The notes under the pieces were generated by a model, which was not told where the DNA came from, ran no database searches, and saw nothing but the letters and a program-made list of their open reading frames with translations. The translations under genes and the position numbers were made by a program. This document shows positions 38,152 through 50,997 of a stretch of DNA of 64,000 bases, piece after piece. How positions within the stretch are numbered: the first letter of the stretch is position 1; each line of letters begins with the position of its first letter. This stretch comes from Ptiloglossa arizonensis (Eukaryota > Arthropoda > Insecta > Hymenoptera > Colletidae), in contig NW_027478385.1 in NCBI RefSeq assembly GCF_051014685.1, positions 372,001-436,000 of the forward strand, written 5' to 3'.

Positions 38152-40690
38152 GAAACCATCAAAATTTTAGCAAGTCTGATACCCGAAACCAATAACTACA
38201 AAGGCCTAGGGGAAGAGTACACACACCACTGTAATCGGGCTAGTTTCTACTTTCAGATGCAACAGGAATTTCTCGTGTTCGTCAATCTGTTCGCGATATA
38301 TGGGAGTTTGAAGTAAAGGAATGGTTGAGAAACCATCAAAATTTTAGCAAGTCTGATACTCGAAACCAATAACTAAAACTGCCTAGGGGAAAAATACACG
38401 CAGCATTGCAATCGGGCGAGTTTCTGCTTTCAGATGCAACAGGAATTTCTCGAGTTCGTCATTCCGTTCGCGAGATATGGGGGTTTGAATTTAAGGAATG
38501 GTTGAGAAATCGTGAAAATTTTCGCTGTTCTGATACTCGAAACCAATAACTGGAATGGCCTAGGGGAAAAGTACATACAGCATTGTAATCGGGCGAGTTT
38601 CTACTTTCAGATGAAACAGTAATTTCTCGAGTTCGTCAATCCGTTCGCGAGATATGGTTGTGTGAAGTTAAGGAATGCTTGAGAAACCATCAAAATTTTC
38701 GCGGTTCTGATACTCGAAACCAATAACTGGAATGGCCTAGGGGAAAAGTACACACACCATTGTAATCGGGCGAGTTTCTGCTTTCAGATGCAGCAGGAAT
38801 TTCTCGAGTTGGTCAATCCGTCCGCGAGATATGGGAGTTTGAAGTTAAGGAATATTTGCGAAACCATCGTAATTTTCGCAAGTCTGATACTCGAAACCAA
38901 TAACTGGAATGGCCTAGGGGAAAAGTACATACAGCATTGTAATCGGGAGAGTTTCTACTTTCAGATGAAACAGTAATTTCTCGAGTTCGTCAATCCGTTC
39001 GCGAGATATGGTAGTTTGAAGTTAAGGAATGGTTGAGAAACCATCAAAATTTTCGCTGTTCTGATACTCGAAACCAATAACTGGAGTGGCCTAGGGGAAA
39101 AGTACACACAGCATTGTAATCGGACGAGTTTCTACTTTCAGATGCAGCAGGAATTTCTGGATGTCGTCAATCCGTTCGCGAGATATGGCAGTTTGAAGTT
39201 AAGGAATGGTTGAGAAACCATCAAAATTTTCGCAAGTCTGATACTCAAAACCAATAACTGGAATGGCCTAGGGGAAAAGTTCACACACGATTGTAATCGG
39301 GGGGGTTTCTACTTTCAGATGCAACAGGAATTTCTCGAGTTCGTCAATCCGTTCGCGAGCTATGGGAGTTTGAAGTTAAGGAATGCTTGAGAAACCATCT
39401 TAATTTTCGCAAGTCTGATACTCGAAACCAATAACTACAATGGCCTAGGGGAAAACTACACATAGCATCGTAATCGGGCGAGTTTCTACTTTCAGATGCA
39501 ACAGGAATTTCTCGAGTTCGTCAATCCGTTCGCGAGATATGGTAGTTTGAAGTTAAGGAATGGTTGAGAAACCATCAAAATTTTCGCTGTTCTGATACTC
39601 GAAACAAGTAACTGGATTGGACTAGGGGAAAAGTACACACAGCATTGTAATCGGGCGAGTTTCTACTTTCAGATGCAACAGGAATTTCTCCAGTTCGTCA
39701 ATCCGTTCGCGAGATATGGGAGTTTGAAATTAAGGAATGGTTGAGAAACCATCAAAATTTTCGCAGTTCTGATATTCGAAACAAGTAACTGGATTGGACT
39801 AGGGGAAAAGTACACACAGCATTGTAATCGGGCGAGTTTCTACTTTCAGATGAAACAGGAATTTCTCGAGTTCGTCAATCCGTTCGCGAGATATGGTTGT
39901 TTGAAGTTAAGGAATGCTTGAGAAACCATCAAAATTTTCGCGGTTCTGATACTCGAAACCAATAACTGGAATGGCCTAGGGGAAAAGTACACACACCATT
40001 GTAATCGGGCGAGTTTCTGCTTTCAGATGCAGCAGGAATTTCTCGAGTTGGTCAATCCGTCCGCGAGATATGGGAGTTTGAAGTTAAGGAATATTTGCGA
40101 AACCATCGTAATTTTCGCAAGTCTGATACTCGAAACCAATAACTACAATGGCCTAGGGGAAAACTACACGTAGCATCGTAATCGGGCAAGTTTCTGCATT
40201 CAGATGCAACAGGAATTTCTCGAGTTCGACAATCCGTTAGCGAGATATGGAAGTTTGAAGTGAAGGAATTGTTGAGAAACCATCAAAACTTTAGCAAGTT
40301 TGATACTCGAAACCAATAACTACAATGGCCTAGGGGAAAACTACACATAGCATCGTAATCGGGCGAGTTTCTACTTTCAGATGCAACAGGAATTTCTCGA
40401 GTTCGTCAATCCGTTCGCGAGATATGGGAGTTTGAAGTTAAGGAATGGTTGAGAAACCATCAAAATTTTGGCAAGTCTGATACTCGAAACCAATAACTAC
40501 TATGGCCTGGGGCAAAAATACACATGCCGTTGTCATCGGGCGAGTTTCTGCATTCAGATGCAACAGTAATTTCACAAGTTCGTAAATCCGTTCGCGAGAT
40601 ATGGGAGTTTGAAGTTAAGGAATGGTTGAGAAACCATCAAAATTTTCGCAAGTCTGATACTCAAAACCAATAACTGGAATGGCCTAGGGG
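38152..40690 (+). repeat. 15-monomer HOR, second copy (truncated, ~2539 bp)
   Basis: Near-identical partner of the preceding 2655-bp unit. The match ends at about 40690, where the first copy has TACACACAGCATTGAAATC and this one has TTCACACACGATTGTAATC. The high identity points to a recent duplication. Confidence 0.86.
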
Positions 40691-41792
40691 AAAAGTTCAC
40701 ACACGATTGTAATCGGGGGGGTTTCTACTTTCATTATGCAACAGGAATTTCTCGAGTTCGTCAATCCGTTCGCGAGCTATGGGAGTTTGAAGTTAAGGAA
40801 TGCTTGAGAAACCATCTTAATTTTCGCAAGTCTGATACTCGAAACCAATAACTACAATGGCCTAGGGGAAAACTACACATAGCATCGTAATCGGGCGAGT
40901 TTCTACTTTCAGATGCAACAGGAATTTCTCGAGTTCGTCAATCCGTTCGCGAGATATGGTAGTTTGAAGTTAAGGAATGGTTGAGAAACCATCAAAATTT
41001 TCGCTGTTCTGATACTCGAAACCAATAACTGGAATGGCCTAGGGGAAAAGTACACACAGCATTGAAATCGGGCGTGTTTCTACTTTCAGATGCAACAGGA
41101 ATTTCTCGAGTTCGACAATCCGTTCGCGAGATATGGGAGTTTGAAGTTAAGGAATGGCTGAGAAGCCATCAAAATTTTGGCAAGTCTGATACTCGAAACC
41201 AATAACTTGAATGGCATAGGGGAAAAGTTCACACACAATTGTAATCGGGCGTGTTTCTACTTTCAGATGCAACAGGAATGTCTCGAGTTCGTCAATCCGT
41301 ACGCGATATATGGGAGTTTGAAATTAAGGAATGGCTGAGAAACCATCAAAATTTTGGCAAGTCTGATACTCGAAACCAATAACTACTATGGCCTAGGGGA
41401 AAAATACGTATAGCATTGTAATCGGGCGAGTTTCTACTTTCAGATGCAACAGGAATTTCTCGAGTTCGTCAATCCGTTCGCGAGATATGGTAGTTTGAAG
41501 TTAAGGAATGGTTGAGAAACCATCAAAATTTTCGCTGTTCTGATACTCGAAACCAATAACTGGAATGGCCTAGGGGAAAAGTACACACAGCATTGAAATC
41601 GGGCGTGTTTCTACTTTCAGATGCAACAGGAATTTCTCGAGTTCGTCAATCCGTCCGCGAGATATGGGAGTTTGAAGTTAAGGAATGCTTGAGATACCAT
41701 CGTAATTTTCGCAAGTCTGATACTCGAAACCAGTAACTACAATGGCCTAGGGGAGAACTACACGTAGCATCGTAATCGGCCGAGTTTCTGCA
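40691..41792 (+). repeat. Mixed monomers partly copied from the 15-monomer HOR
   Basis: The first monomers (40695-41030) repeat a segment also at ~39285 and ~36625, including the ATCGGGGGGG run, with a 1-bp insertion in TTTCATTATGC at ~40731. Later monomers carry TTTTGGCAAG and ATTGAAATCGGGCGTG. The stretch 41570-41830 recurs near 44392-44650. The one clear two-sided compensatory hairpin change (41154-41169) lies here. Confidence 0.65.
41154..41169 (+). repeat. Hairpin with two-sided compensatory change
   Basis: ATGGCT, loop GAGA, AGCCAT. The usual stem is ATGGTT and AACCAT. One T-A pair has become C-G by a change on each side, so the 6-bp stem stays perfect. Single-sided versions occur elsewhere (AGCCAT alone near 8250; ATGGCT alone near 41332). 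Confidence 0.85.
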
Positions 41793-44700
41793 TTCAGATG
41801 CAACAGGAATTTCTCGAGTTCGACAATCCGTTCGCGAGATATGGGAGTTTGAAGTTAAGGAATGGTTGAGAAACCATAAAAATTTTCGCAGTTCTGATAC
41901 TTGGAACCAATACCTGGAATGGCTTAGGGGAAAAGTACACACACCATTGTAATCGGGCTAGTTTCTACTTTTAGATGCAACAGGAATTTCTTGAGTTCGT
42001 CAATCCGTTCGCGAGATATGGTAGTTTGAAGTTAAGGAATGGTTGGGAAACCATAAAAATTTTCGCTGTTCTGATACTCGAAACCAATAACTGGAATGGT
42101 CTAGGGGAAAAGCACTCACACCGTTGCAATCGGGCGAGTTTCTACTTTCAGATGCAACAGGAATTTCCCGAGTTCGTCAATCCGTTCGCGAGGTATGGGA
42201 GTTTGAAGTTAAGGAATGGTTGAGAAACCATCAAAGTTTTCGCAAGTCTGATACTCGAAACCAATAACTACAAAGGCCGAGGGGAAAAATACACACACCG
42301 TTGTAATCGGGAGAGCTTCTACTTTCAGATGCAACAGAAATTTTTCGGGTTCTTCAATCCGTTCGCGAAATATCGGATTTTGGAATTAAGAGATGGTTGA
42401 GAAGCATCATAATTTTCGCAATTCTGATGCTAGAATCGAATAACTGGAATGGCCTAGGGGAAAAGTACACACACCATTGTAATCGGGCGAGTTTCTACTT
42501 TCAGATGCAACAGGAATTTCCCGAGTTCGTCAATCTGTTCGCGAGATATGGGAGTTTGAAATTAAGTAATGGTTGAGAAACCATCAAAATGTTCGCAAGT
42601 CTGATACTCGAAACCAATAACTGGAATGGCCTAGGGGAAAAATACATACAGCATTGTAATCGGGCGAGTTTCTGCTTTCAGATGCAACAGGAATTTCTCG
42701 AGTTCGTCAATTCGTTCGCCAGATATGGGACTTTGAAATTGAGGAATGGTTAAGAAACCATCAAAATTTTAGCAACTCCAAACCAATAACTACAAAGGAC
42801 TAGCGGAAAAGTACGCACACCATTGTAATCGGGCGAGTTTCTACATTGAGATGCAACAGGAATTTCTCGAGTTCGTCAATCCGTTAGCGAGATATGGAAG
42901 TTTGAAGTGAAGGAATTGTTGAGAAACCATCAAAACTTTAACAAGTCTGATACTCGAAACCAATAACTACAAAGGCCTAGGGGTAAAGTACACACACCGT
43001 TGTAATCCGGCGAGTTTCTACTTTCAGATGCAACAGGAATTTCTCAGGTTCGTCAATCCGTTCGCGAGATATGGTAGTTTGAAGTTATGGAATGGTTGGG
43101 AAACCATCAAAATTTTCGCTGTTCTGATACTCGAAACCAATAGCTACAAAGACCGTGGGGAAAAATACACATACCGTTGTAATCTGGAGAGTTTCTACTT
43201 TCAGATGCAACAGAAATTTATCGGATTCGTCTATCCGTTCGCGAAATATCGGAGTTTGGAGTCAAGAGATGGTTGAGAAGTATCAAAGTTTTCGCAATTC
43301 TGATGCTAGAAACGAATAACTGAAACGGCCTAGTGGAAAAGTACACACACCATTGTAATCGGGCGAGTTTCTACTTTCGGATGCAACAGGAATTTCTCCA
43401 GTTCGTCAATCCGTTCGCGTGATATGGGGGTTTGAAATTAAGGAATGGTTGAGAAACCATCAAAATTTTCACAGTTCTGATACTCGAAGCAAATAACTGG
43501 ATTGGACTAGGGGAAAAGTACACACAGCATTGTAATCGGGCGAGTTTCTACTTTCAGATGCAACAGGAATTTCTCGAGTTCGTCCATCCGTTCGCGAGAT
43601 ATGGTAGTTTGAAGTTAAGGAATGGTTGAGAAACCATCAAAATTTTCGCTGTTCTGATACTTGAAATCAATAACTGGAATGGCCTAGGGGAAAAATACAT
43701 ATAGCATTGTAATCGGGCGAGTTTCTGCTTTCAGATGCAACAGGAATTTATCGAGTTCGTCAATCCGTCCGCGAGATATGGGAGTTTGAAGTTAAGGAAT
43801 ATTTGCGAAACCATCGTAATTTTCGCAAGTCTGATACTCGAAACCAATAACTACAATGGCCTAGGGGAAAACTACACGTAGCATCGTAATCGGGCAAGTT
43901 TCTGCATTCAGATGCAACAGAAATTTCTCGAGATCGACAATCCGTTCGCGAAATATGGGAGTTTGAAATTAAGGAATGGCTGAGAAACCATCAAAATTTT
44001 CGCAGTTCTGATACTCGAAACAAATAGCTGGAATGGCCTAGGGGAAAAGTACACACACCATTATAATCGGGCGAGTTTCAACTTTCAGATGCAACAGGAA
44101 TTTCTCGAGTTCGTCAATCCGTTAGCGAGATATGGAAGTTTGAAGTGAAGGAATTGTTGAGAAACCATCAAAACTTTAACAAGTCTGATACTCGAAACCA
44201 ATAACTACAAAGGCCTAGGGGAAAAGTACACACACCATTGTAATCCGGCGAGTTTCTACTTTCAGATGCAACAGGAATTTCTCAGGTTCGTCAATCCGTT
44301 CGCGAGATATGGTAGTTTGAAGTTAAGGAATGGTTGAGAAACCATCAAAATTTTCGCTGTTCTGATACTCGAAACCAATAACTGGAATGGCCTAGGGGAA
44401 AAGTATACACAGCATTGAAATCGGGCGTGTTTCTACTTTCAGATGCAACAGGAATTTCTCGAGTTCGTCAATCCGTCCGCGAGATATGGGAGTTTGAAGT
44501 TAAGGAATGCTTGAGATACCATCGTAATTTTCGCAAGTCTGATACTCGAAACCAGTAACTACAATGGCCTAGGGGAGAACTACACGTAGCATCGTAATCG
44601 GCCGAGTTTCTGCATTCAGATGCAACAGGAATTTCTCGAGTTCGTCAATCCGTTCGCGAGATATGGGAGTTTGAAGTTAAGGAATGGTTGAGAAACCATC

Positions 44701-45144
44701 AAAATTTTCGCGGTTCTGATACTCGAAACCAATAACTGGAATGGCCTAGGGGAAAAGTACACACAGCATTGTAATCGGGCGAGTTTCTACTTTCAATGCA
44801 ACAGGAAATTCTCGAATTCGTCAATCCGTTCGCCAGGTATGGGAGTGTGAAGTTAAGGAATGGTTGAGAAACCATCGTAATTTTCGCAAGTCTGATACTC
44901 GGAACCAATAACTACAAAGGCCTAGGGGAAAAGTACACACAACATTGTAATCCGGCGAGTCTCTACTTTCAAATGCAACAGGAATTTCTCAGGTTCGTCA
45001 ATCCGTTCGCGAGATATGGTAGTTTGAAGTTAAGGAATGGTTGGGAAACCATAAAAATTTTCGCTGTTCTGATACTCGAAACCAATAACTGGAATGGTCT
45101 AGGGGAAAAGTACTCACACCATTGCAATCGGGCGAGTTTCTACT
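41793..45144 (+). repeat. 19-monomer HOR, first copy (3352 bp)
   Basis: The part 41793-44310 recurs at 45145-47662 with a constant offset of 3352 bp, which is 19 monomers minus 11 bp. The deficit is explained by indels inside the unit: an 8-bp deletion at ~42775 (AGCAACTCC in place of the longer AGCAAGTCTGATACTCG segment) and 1-bp deletions at ~42398 and ~43277. Those indels are in both copies. From 44310 to 45144 the unit holds monomers related to 41480-42140. Confidence 0.84.
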
Positions 45145-47662
45145 TTCAGATGCAACAGGAATTTCTCGAGTTCGACAATCCGTTCGCGAGATATGGGAGT
45201 TTGAAGTTAAGGAATGGTTGAGAAACCATAAAAATTTTCGCAGTTCTGATACTTGGAACCAATACCTGGAATGGCTTAGGGGAAAAGTACACACACCATT
45301 GTAATCGGGCTAGTTTCTACTTTTAGATGCAACAGGAATTTCTTGAGTTCGTCAATCCGTTCGCGAGATATGGTAGTTTGAAGTTAAGGAATGGTTGGGA
45401 AACCATAAAAATTTTCGCTGTTCTGATACTCGAAACCAATAACTGGAATGGTCTAGGGGAAAAGTACTCACACCATTGCAATCGGGCGAGTTTCTACTTT
45501 CAGATGCAACAGGAATTTCTCGAGTTCGTCAATCCGTTCGCGAGATATGGGGGTTTGAATTTAAGGAATGGTTGAGAAACCATCAAAGTTTTCGCAAGTC
45601 TGATACTCGAAACCAATAACTACAAAGGCCGAGGGGAAAAATACACACACCGTTGTAATCGGGAGAGCTTCTACTTTCAGATGCAACAGAAATTTTTCGG
45701 ATTCTTCAATCCGTTCGCGAAATATCGGATTTTGGAATTAAGAGATGGTTGAGAAGCATCATAATTTTCGCAATTCTGATGCTAGAATCGAATAACTGGA
45801 ATGGCCTAGGGGAAAAGTACACACACCATTGTAATCGGGCGAGTTTCTACTTTCAGATGCAACAGGAATTTCCCGAGTTCGTCAATCTGTTCGCGAGATA
45901 TGGGAGTTTGAAATTAAGTAATGGTTGGGAAACCATCAAAATGTTCGCAAGTCTGATACTCGAAACCAATAACTGGAATGGCCTAGGGGAAAAATACATA
46001 CAGCATTGTAATCGGGCGAGTTTCTGCTTTCAGATGCATCAGGAATTTCTCGAGTTCGTCAATTCGTTCGCCAGATATGGGACTTTGAAATTGAGGAATG
46101 GTTAAGAAACCATCAAAACTTTAGCAACTCCAAACCAATAACTACAAAGGACTAGCGGAAGAGTACGCACACCATTGTAATCGGGCGAGTTTCTACATTG
46201 AGATGCAACAGGAATTTCTCGAGTTCGTCAATCCGTTAGCGAGATATGGAAGTTTGAAGTGAAGGAATTGTTGAGAAACCATCAAAACTTTAACAAGTCT
46301 GATACTCGAAACCAATAACTACAAAGGCCTAGGGGTAAAGTACACACACCGTTGTAATCCGGCGAGTTTCTACTTTCAGATGCAACAGGAATTTCTCAGG
46401 TTCGTCAATCCGTTCGCGAGATATGGTAGTTTGAAGTTATGGAATGGTTGGGAAACCATCAAAATTTTCGCTGTTCTGATACTCGAAACCAATAGCTACA
46501 AAGACCGTGGGGAAAAATACACATACCGTTGTAATCTGGAGAGTTTCTACTTTCAGATGCAACAGAAATTTATCGGATTCGTCTATCCGTTCGCGAAATA
46601 TCGGAGTTTGGAGTCAAGAGATGGTTGAGAAGTATCAAAGTTTTCGCAATTCTGATGCTAGAAACGAATAACTGAAACGGCCTAGTGGAAAAGTACACAC
46701 ACCATTGTAATCGGGCGAGTTTCTACTTTCGGATGCAACAGGAATTTCTCCAGTTCGTCAATCCGTTCGCGTGATATGGGGGTTTGAAATTAAGGAATGG
46801 TTGAGAAACCATCAAAATTTTCACAGTTCTGATACTCGAAGCAAATAACTGGATTGGACTAGGGGAAAAGTACACACAGCATTGTAATCGGGCGAGTTTC
46901 TACTTTCAGATGCAACAGGAATTTCTCGAGTTCGTCCATCCGTTCGCGAGATATGGTAGTTTGAAGTTAAGGAATGGTTGAGAAACCATCAAAATTTTCG
47001 CTGTTCTGATACTTGAAATCAATAACTGGAATGGCCTAGGGGAAAAATACATATAGCATTGTAATCGGGCGAGTTTCTGCTTTCAGATGCAACAGGAATT
47101 TCTCGAGTTCGTCAATCCGTCCGCGAGATATGGGAGTTTGAAGTTAAGGAATATTTGCGAAACCATCGTAATTTTCGCAAGTCTGATACTCGAAACCAAT
47201 AACTACAATGGCCTAGGGGAAAACTACACGTAGCATCGTAATCGGGCAAGTTTCTGCATTCAGATGCAACAGAAATTTCTCGAGATCGACAATCCGTTCG
47301 CGAAATATGGGAGTTTGAAATTAAGGAATGGCTGAGAAACCATCAAAATTTTCGCAGTTCTGATACTCGAAACAAATAGCTGGAATGGCCTAGGGGAAAA
47401 GTACACACACCATTATAATCGGGCGAGTTTCAACTTTCAGATGCAACAGGAATTTCTCGAGTTCGTCAATCCGTTAGCGAGATATGGAAGTTTGAAGTGA
47501 AGGAATTGTTGAGAAACCATCAAAACTTTAACAAGTCTGATACTCGAAACCAATAACTACAAAGGCCTAGGGGAAAAGTACATACACCATTGTAATCCGG
47601 CGAGTTTCTACTTTCAGATGCAACAGGAATTTCTCAGGTTCGTCAATCCGTTCGCGAGATAT
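45145..47662 (+). repeat. 19-monomer HOR, second copy (truncated)
   Basis: Matches the first copy, including its 8-bp deletion (here ~46127), until about 47662. There the first copy has GTTAAGGAATGGTTGAG and this one GTTATGGAATGGTTGGG. A second, shorter period is superimposed: 46202-46720 recurs at 47440-47958, 1238 bp away (7 monomers minus 1 bp), with the frame at 46380-46628 repeated unchanged at 47618-47866. Confidence 0.82.
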
Positions 47663-47970
47663 GGTAGTTTGAAGTTATGGAATGGTTGGGAAACCATCAA
47701 AATTTTCGCTGTTCTGATACTCGAAACCAATAGCTACAAAGACCGTGGGGAAAAATACACATACCGTTGTAATCTGGAGAGTTTCTACTTTCAGATGCAA
47801 CAGAAATTTATCGGATTCGTCTATCCGTTCGCGAAATATCGGAGTTTGGAGTCAAGAGATGGTTGAGAAGTATCAAAGTTTTCGCAATTCTGATGCTAGA
47901 AACGAATAACTGAAACGGCCTAGGGGAAAAGTACACACACCATTGTAATCGGGCGAGTTTCTACTTTCAG

Positions 47971-48147
47971 ATGCAACAGGAATTTCTCGAGTTCGTCAAT
48001 CTGTTCGCGAGATATGGGAGTTTGAAGTTAAGGAATGGTTGAGAAACCATCAAAATTTTCGCAAGTCTGATACTCGAAACCAATAACTACAATGGCCTAG
48101 GGGAAAACTACACATGGCATCGTAATCGGGCGAGTTTCTACTTTCAG
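47971..48147 (+). repeat. reference 177-bp monomer with its internal landmarks
   Basis: This copy is close to the majority sequence and shows every landmark. XhoI palindrome CTCGAG lies at 47986-47991 and NruI palindrome TCGCGA at 48005-48010. A hairpin ATGGTT/GAGA/AACCAT lies at 48035-48050. An overlapping imperfect dyad lies at 48049-48071: arms ATCAAAATT and AAGTCTGAT, 7 of 9 pairs, loop TTCGC. An AAAATTTT tract lies at 48052-48059 and AvrII palindrome CCTAGG at 48096-48101. The stretch ending in CGGG near 48127-48130 is the most subfamily-variable part. Phase is arbitrary: I start at ATGCAACAGG. Confidence 0.93.
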
Positions 48148-48291
48148 ATGCAACAGGAATTTCTCGAGTTCGTCAATCTGTTCGCGAGATATGGGAGTTT
48201 GAAGTTAAGGAATGGTTGAGAAACTATCAAAATTTTCGCAAGTCTGATACTCGGAACCAATAACTACAAAGGCCTAGGGTAAAAATACACA

Positions 48292-48308
48292 TTCCGTTGT
48301 AATCGGGT
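48292..48308 (+). other. CENP-B-box-like segment, 8 of 9 core bases
   Basis: Reads T-TCCG-TTGT-A-AT-CGGG-T. Against the known mammalian CENP-B box core (TTCG, four bases, A, two bases, CGGG) only the second T is changed to C. Most monomers of the right-hand domain have ACCG here and score 7 of 9. No perfect core was found. Binding by any CENP-B-like protein is conjecture. Confidence 0.35.
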
Positions 48309-48440
48309 GAGTTTCCAATTTCAGATGCAACAGGAATTTCTCGAGTTCTTCAATCCGTTCGCGAGATATGGGAGCTTGAAGTTAAGGAATGGTTGAGAAA
48401 CCATCAAAATTTTCGCAAGTCTGATACTCGAAACCAATAA

Positions 48441-49690
48441 CTACTATTGCCTGGGGCAGAAACCCACACACCGTTGTAATCGGGCGAGTTTCTGCTTTCA
48501 GATGCAACAGGAATATCTCGAGCTGGTCAATCCGTTCGCGAGATATGGGAGCTTGAAATTAAGGAATGGTTGAGAAACTATCAAAATTTTCGCAAGTCTG
48601 ATACTCGGAACCAATAACTACAAAGGCCTAGGGTAAAAATACACATTCCGTTGTAATCGGGTGAGTTTCCAATTTCAGATGCAACAGGAATTTCTCGAGT
48701 TCGTCAATCCGTTCGCGAGATATGGGAGCTTGAAGTTAAGGAATGGTTGAGAAACCATCAAAATTTTCGCAAGTCTGATACTCGAAACCAATAACTACTA
48801 TTGCCTAGGCCAAAAACACACACACCGTTGTAATCGGGCGAGTTTCTGCTTTCAGATGCAACAGGAAGTTCTCGAGTTCGTTAGTCCGTTCGCGAGATAT
48901 GGGAGTTTGAAGTTAAGGAATGGTTGAGAAACTATCAAAATTTTCGCAAGTCTGATACTCGAAACCAATAACTACAAAGGCCTAGGGGAAAAATACACAT
49001 ACCGTTGTAATCGGGCGAGTTTCCAGTTTCAGATGCAACAGGAATTTCTCGAGTTCGTCAATCCGTTCGCGAGATATGGGAGTTTGAAGTTAAGGAATGG
49101 TTGAGAAACCATCAAAATTTTCGCAAGTCTGATACTCGAAAACAATAACTACAATGGCCTAAGGGAAAAATACACATACCGCTGTAATCGGGCGCGTTTC
49201 TACTTTCAGAAGCAACAGGAATTTCTGGAGTTCGTCAATCCGTTCGCGGGATATGGGTGTTTGAATTTAAGGAATGGTTAAGAAACCATCAAAATCTTCG
49301 CAAGTCTGATACTCGAGACCAATAACTAGTATGGCCTAAGGGAAAAATACACATAGCGTTGTAATCGCGGGAGTATCTGCTTTCAGATGCAACAGGAATT
49401 TCCCGAGTTCGTCAATCCGTTCGCGAGATATGGGACCTTGAAGTTAAGGAATGTTTGAGAAACCATCAAAATTTTCGCAATTCTATTACTCGAAACAAGT
49501 AACTGGAATGGCCTAGGGGAAAAGTACACACACCATTGTAATCGGGCTAGTTTCTAATTTCAGATGCAACAGGAATTTCTCGAGTTCGTTAATCCGTTCG
49601 CGAGATATGGGAGTTTGAAGTTAAGGAATGGTTGAGAAACCATAAAAATTTTCGCAAGTCTGATACTCGAAACCAATAACTACTATTGCC
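48441..49690 (+). repeat. 7-monomer block, first copy (recurs 5130 bp away)
   Basis: Seven consecutive monomers recur at 53571-54820 with an offset of 5130 bp (29 monomers minus 3 bp): CAGGAATATCTCGAGCTGG at 48508 and ~53638, and AATAACTAGTATGGCCTAAG at 49321 and 54451. The few differences include CAGAAACCCACAC at ~48457 against CAGAAACACACAC. Two of the best CENP-B-box-like segments lie here. Confidence 0.82.
48646..48662 (+). other. CENP-B-box-like segment, 8 of 9 core bases
   Basis: Same TCCG...CGGG arrangement two monomers after the one at 48292. Confidence 0.35.
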
Positions 49691-50289
49691 TGGGGCAGAA
49701 ACACACACACCGTTGTAATCGGGCGAGTTTCTGCTTTCAGATGCAACAGGAATATCTCGAGCTGGTCAATCCGTTCGCGAGATATGGGAGCTTGAAATTA
49801 AGGAATGGTTGAGAAACTATCTAAATTTTCGCAAGTCTGATACTCGAAACCAATAACTACTATTGCCTGGGGCAGAAACACACACAACGTCGTAATCCGG
49901 CGAGTTTCTGCTTTCAGATGCAACAGGAATTTCTCGAGGTCGTCAATCCGTTCGCGAAATATGGGAGTTTGAAGTTAAGGAATGGTTGAGAAACTATCAA
50001 AATTTTCGCAAGTCTGATACTCGAAACCAATAACTACAAAAGCCTAGTGGAAAAAAAAACATAGCGTTGAAATCGGGCGAGTTTCCACTTTCAGATGCAA
50101 CAGGAATTTCTCGAGTTCGTCAATCCGTTCGCGAGATATGGGAGTTTGAAGGTAAGGAATGGTTGAGGATCCATCAAAATTTTCGCATGTATGATACTCG
50201 AAACCAATAACTACTATGGCCTAGGGCAAAACTACACATACCGATGTAATCGGGCGAGTTTCTGCTTTCAGATGCAACAGGAATTTTTC
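49691..50289 (+). repeat. Satellite monomers related to 51990-52590
   Basis: About 3.4 monomers. The GCCTGGGGCAGAAAC and AAGCCTAGTGGAAAAA variants near 49865 and 50040 recur near 52164 and 52338, about 2.3 kb (13 monomers) downstream. An A-run of nine, GGAAAAAAAAAC, marks ~50049. Nothing other than satellite is present. Confidence 0.65.
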
Positions 50290-50997
50290 GAGTTCGTCAA
50301 TCCGTTCGCGAGATATGGGAGTTTGAAGTTAAGGAATGGTTGAGGAACTATCAAAATTTTCGCAAGTCTGATACTCGTAACCATTAACTACAAAAGCCTA
50401 GGGGAAAAATACACATACCGTTGTAATCGGGCGAGTTTCCACTTTCAGATGCAACAGGAATTTCTGGAGTTCGTCAATCCGTTCGCGACATATGGGAGTT
50501 TGAAGTTAAGGAATGGTTGAGAAACAATCAAAATTTTTGCAAGTCTGATACTCGAAACCAATAACTACTATTGCCTGGGGCAGAAACACACACACCGATG
50601 TAATCGGGCGAGTTTCTGCTTTCAGATGCAACAGGAATTTCTCGAGTTCGTCAATCCGTTCGCGAGATATGGGAGTTTGAAGTTAAGGAATGGTTGGGGA
50701 AACAACAAAATTTTCGCTGGTCTCATACTCGAAATCAATAACTGGAATGGCCTAGGGCAAAAATACACACACCGATGTAATCGGGCGAGTTTCTGCTTTC
50801 AGATGCAACAGGAATATCTCGAGCTGGTCAATACGTTCGCGAGATATGGGAGCTTGAAATTAAGGAATGGTTGAGAAACTATCAAAATTTTCGCAAGTCT
50901 GATACTCGAAAACAATAACTACTATGGCCTAGGGCAAAAATACACAAAGCATTGTAATCGGGCGGGTTTCTGCTTTCAAATGCAACAGGAATTTCTC
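50290..50997 (+). repeat. 4-monomer HOR, first copy (708 bp)
   Basis: Exactly four monomers repeated directly: the frame at 50626-50874 recurs at 51334-51582, and CTCGTAACCATTAACTAC at ~50374 recurs at ~51082. The one clear change noticed is GGGGAAACAAC against GGGGAACCAAC near 50697 and 51405. This is the shortest HOR period in the window and probably one of the latest events. Confidence 0.87.

Larger units (their letters stand above)
47663..48440 (+). repeat. Subfamily switch stretch
   Basis: About four monomers. The first completes the 7-monomer duplication of 46202-46720. The following ones are close to the majority consensus and include the reference monomer. Just after this stretch the ACTATTGCCT and TTTCTGCTTTCAG markers of the right-hand domain become frequent. 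No other content is seen. Confidence 0.7.

Noticed and set aside
36640..40720. G-rich run ATCGGGGGGG (near 36640, 39300, 40715) as a possible G-quadruplex
   Set aside because: A single run of G without three further G-runs nearby; not sufficient for a quadruplex.
34266..45294. Reverse-strand frames at 34266-34508, 41646-41942 and 44998-45294
   Set aside because: Same explanation on the other strand: a 177-bp unit keeps all six frames in phase. They overlap forward frames of equal quality.
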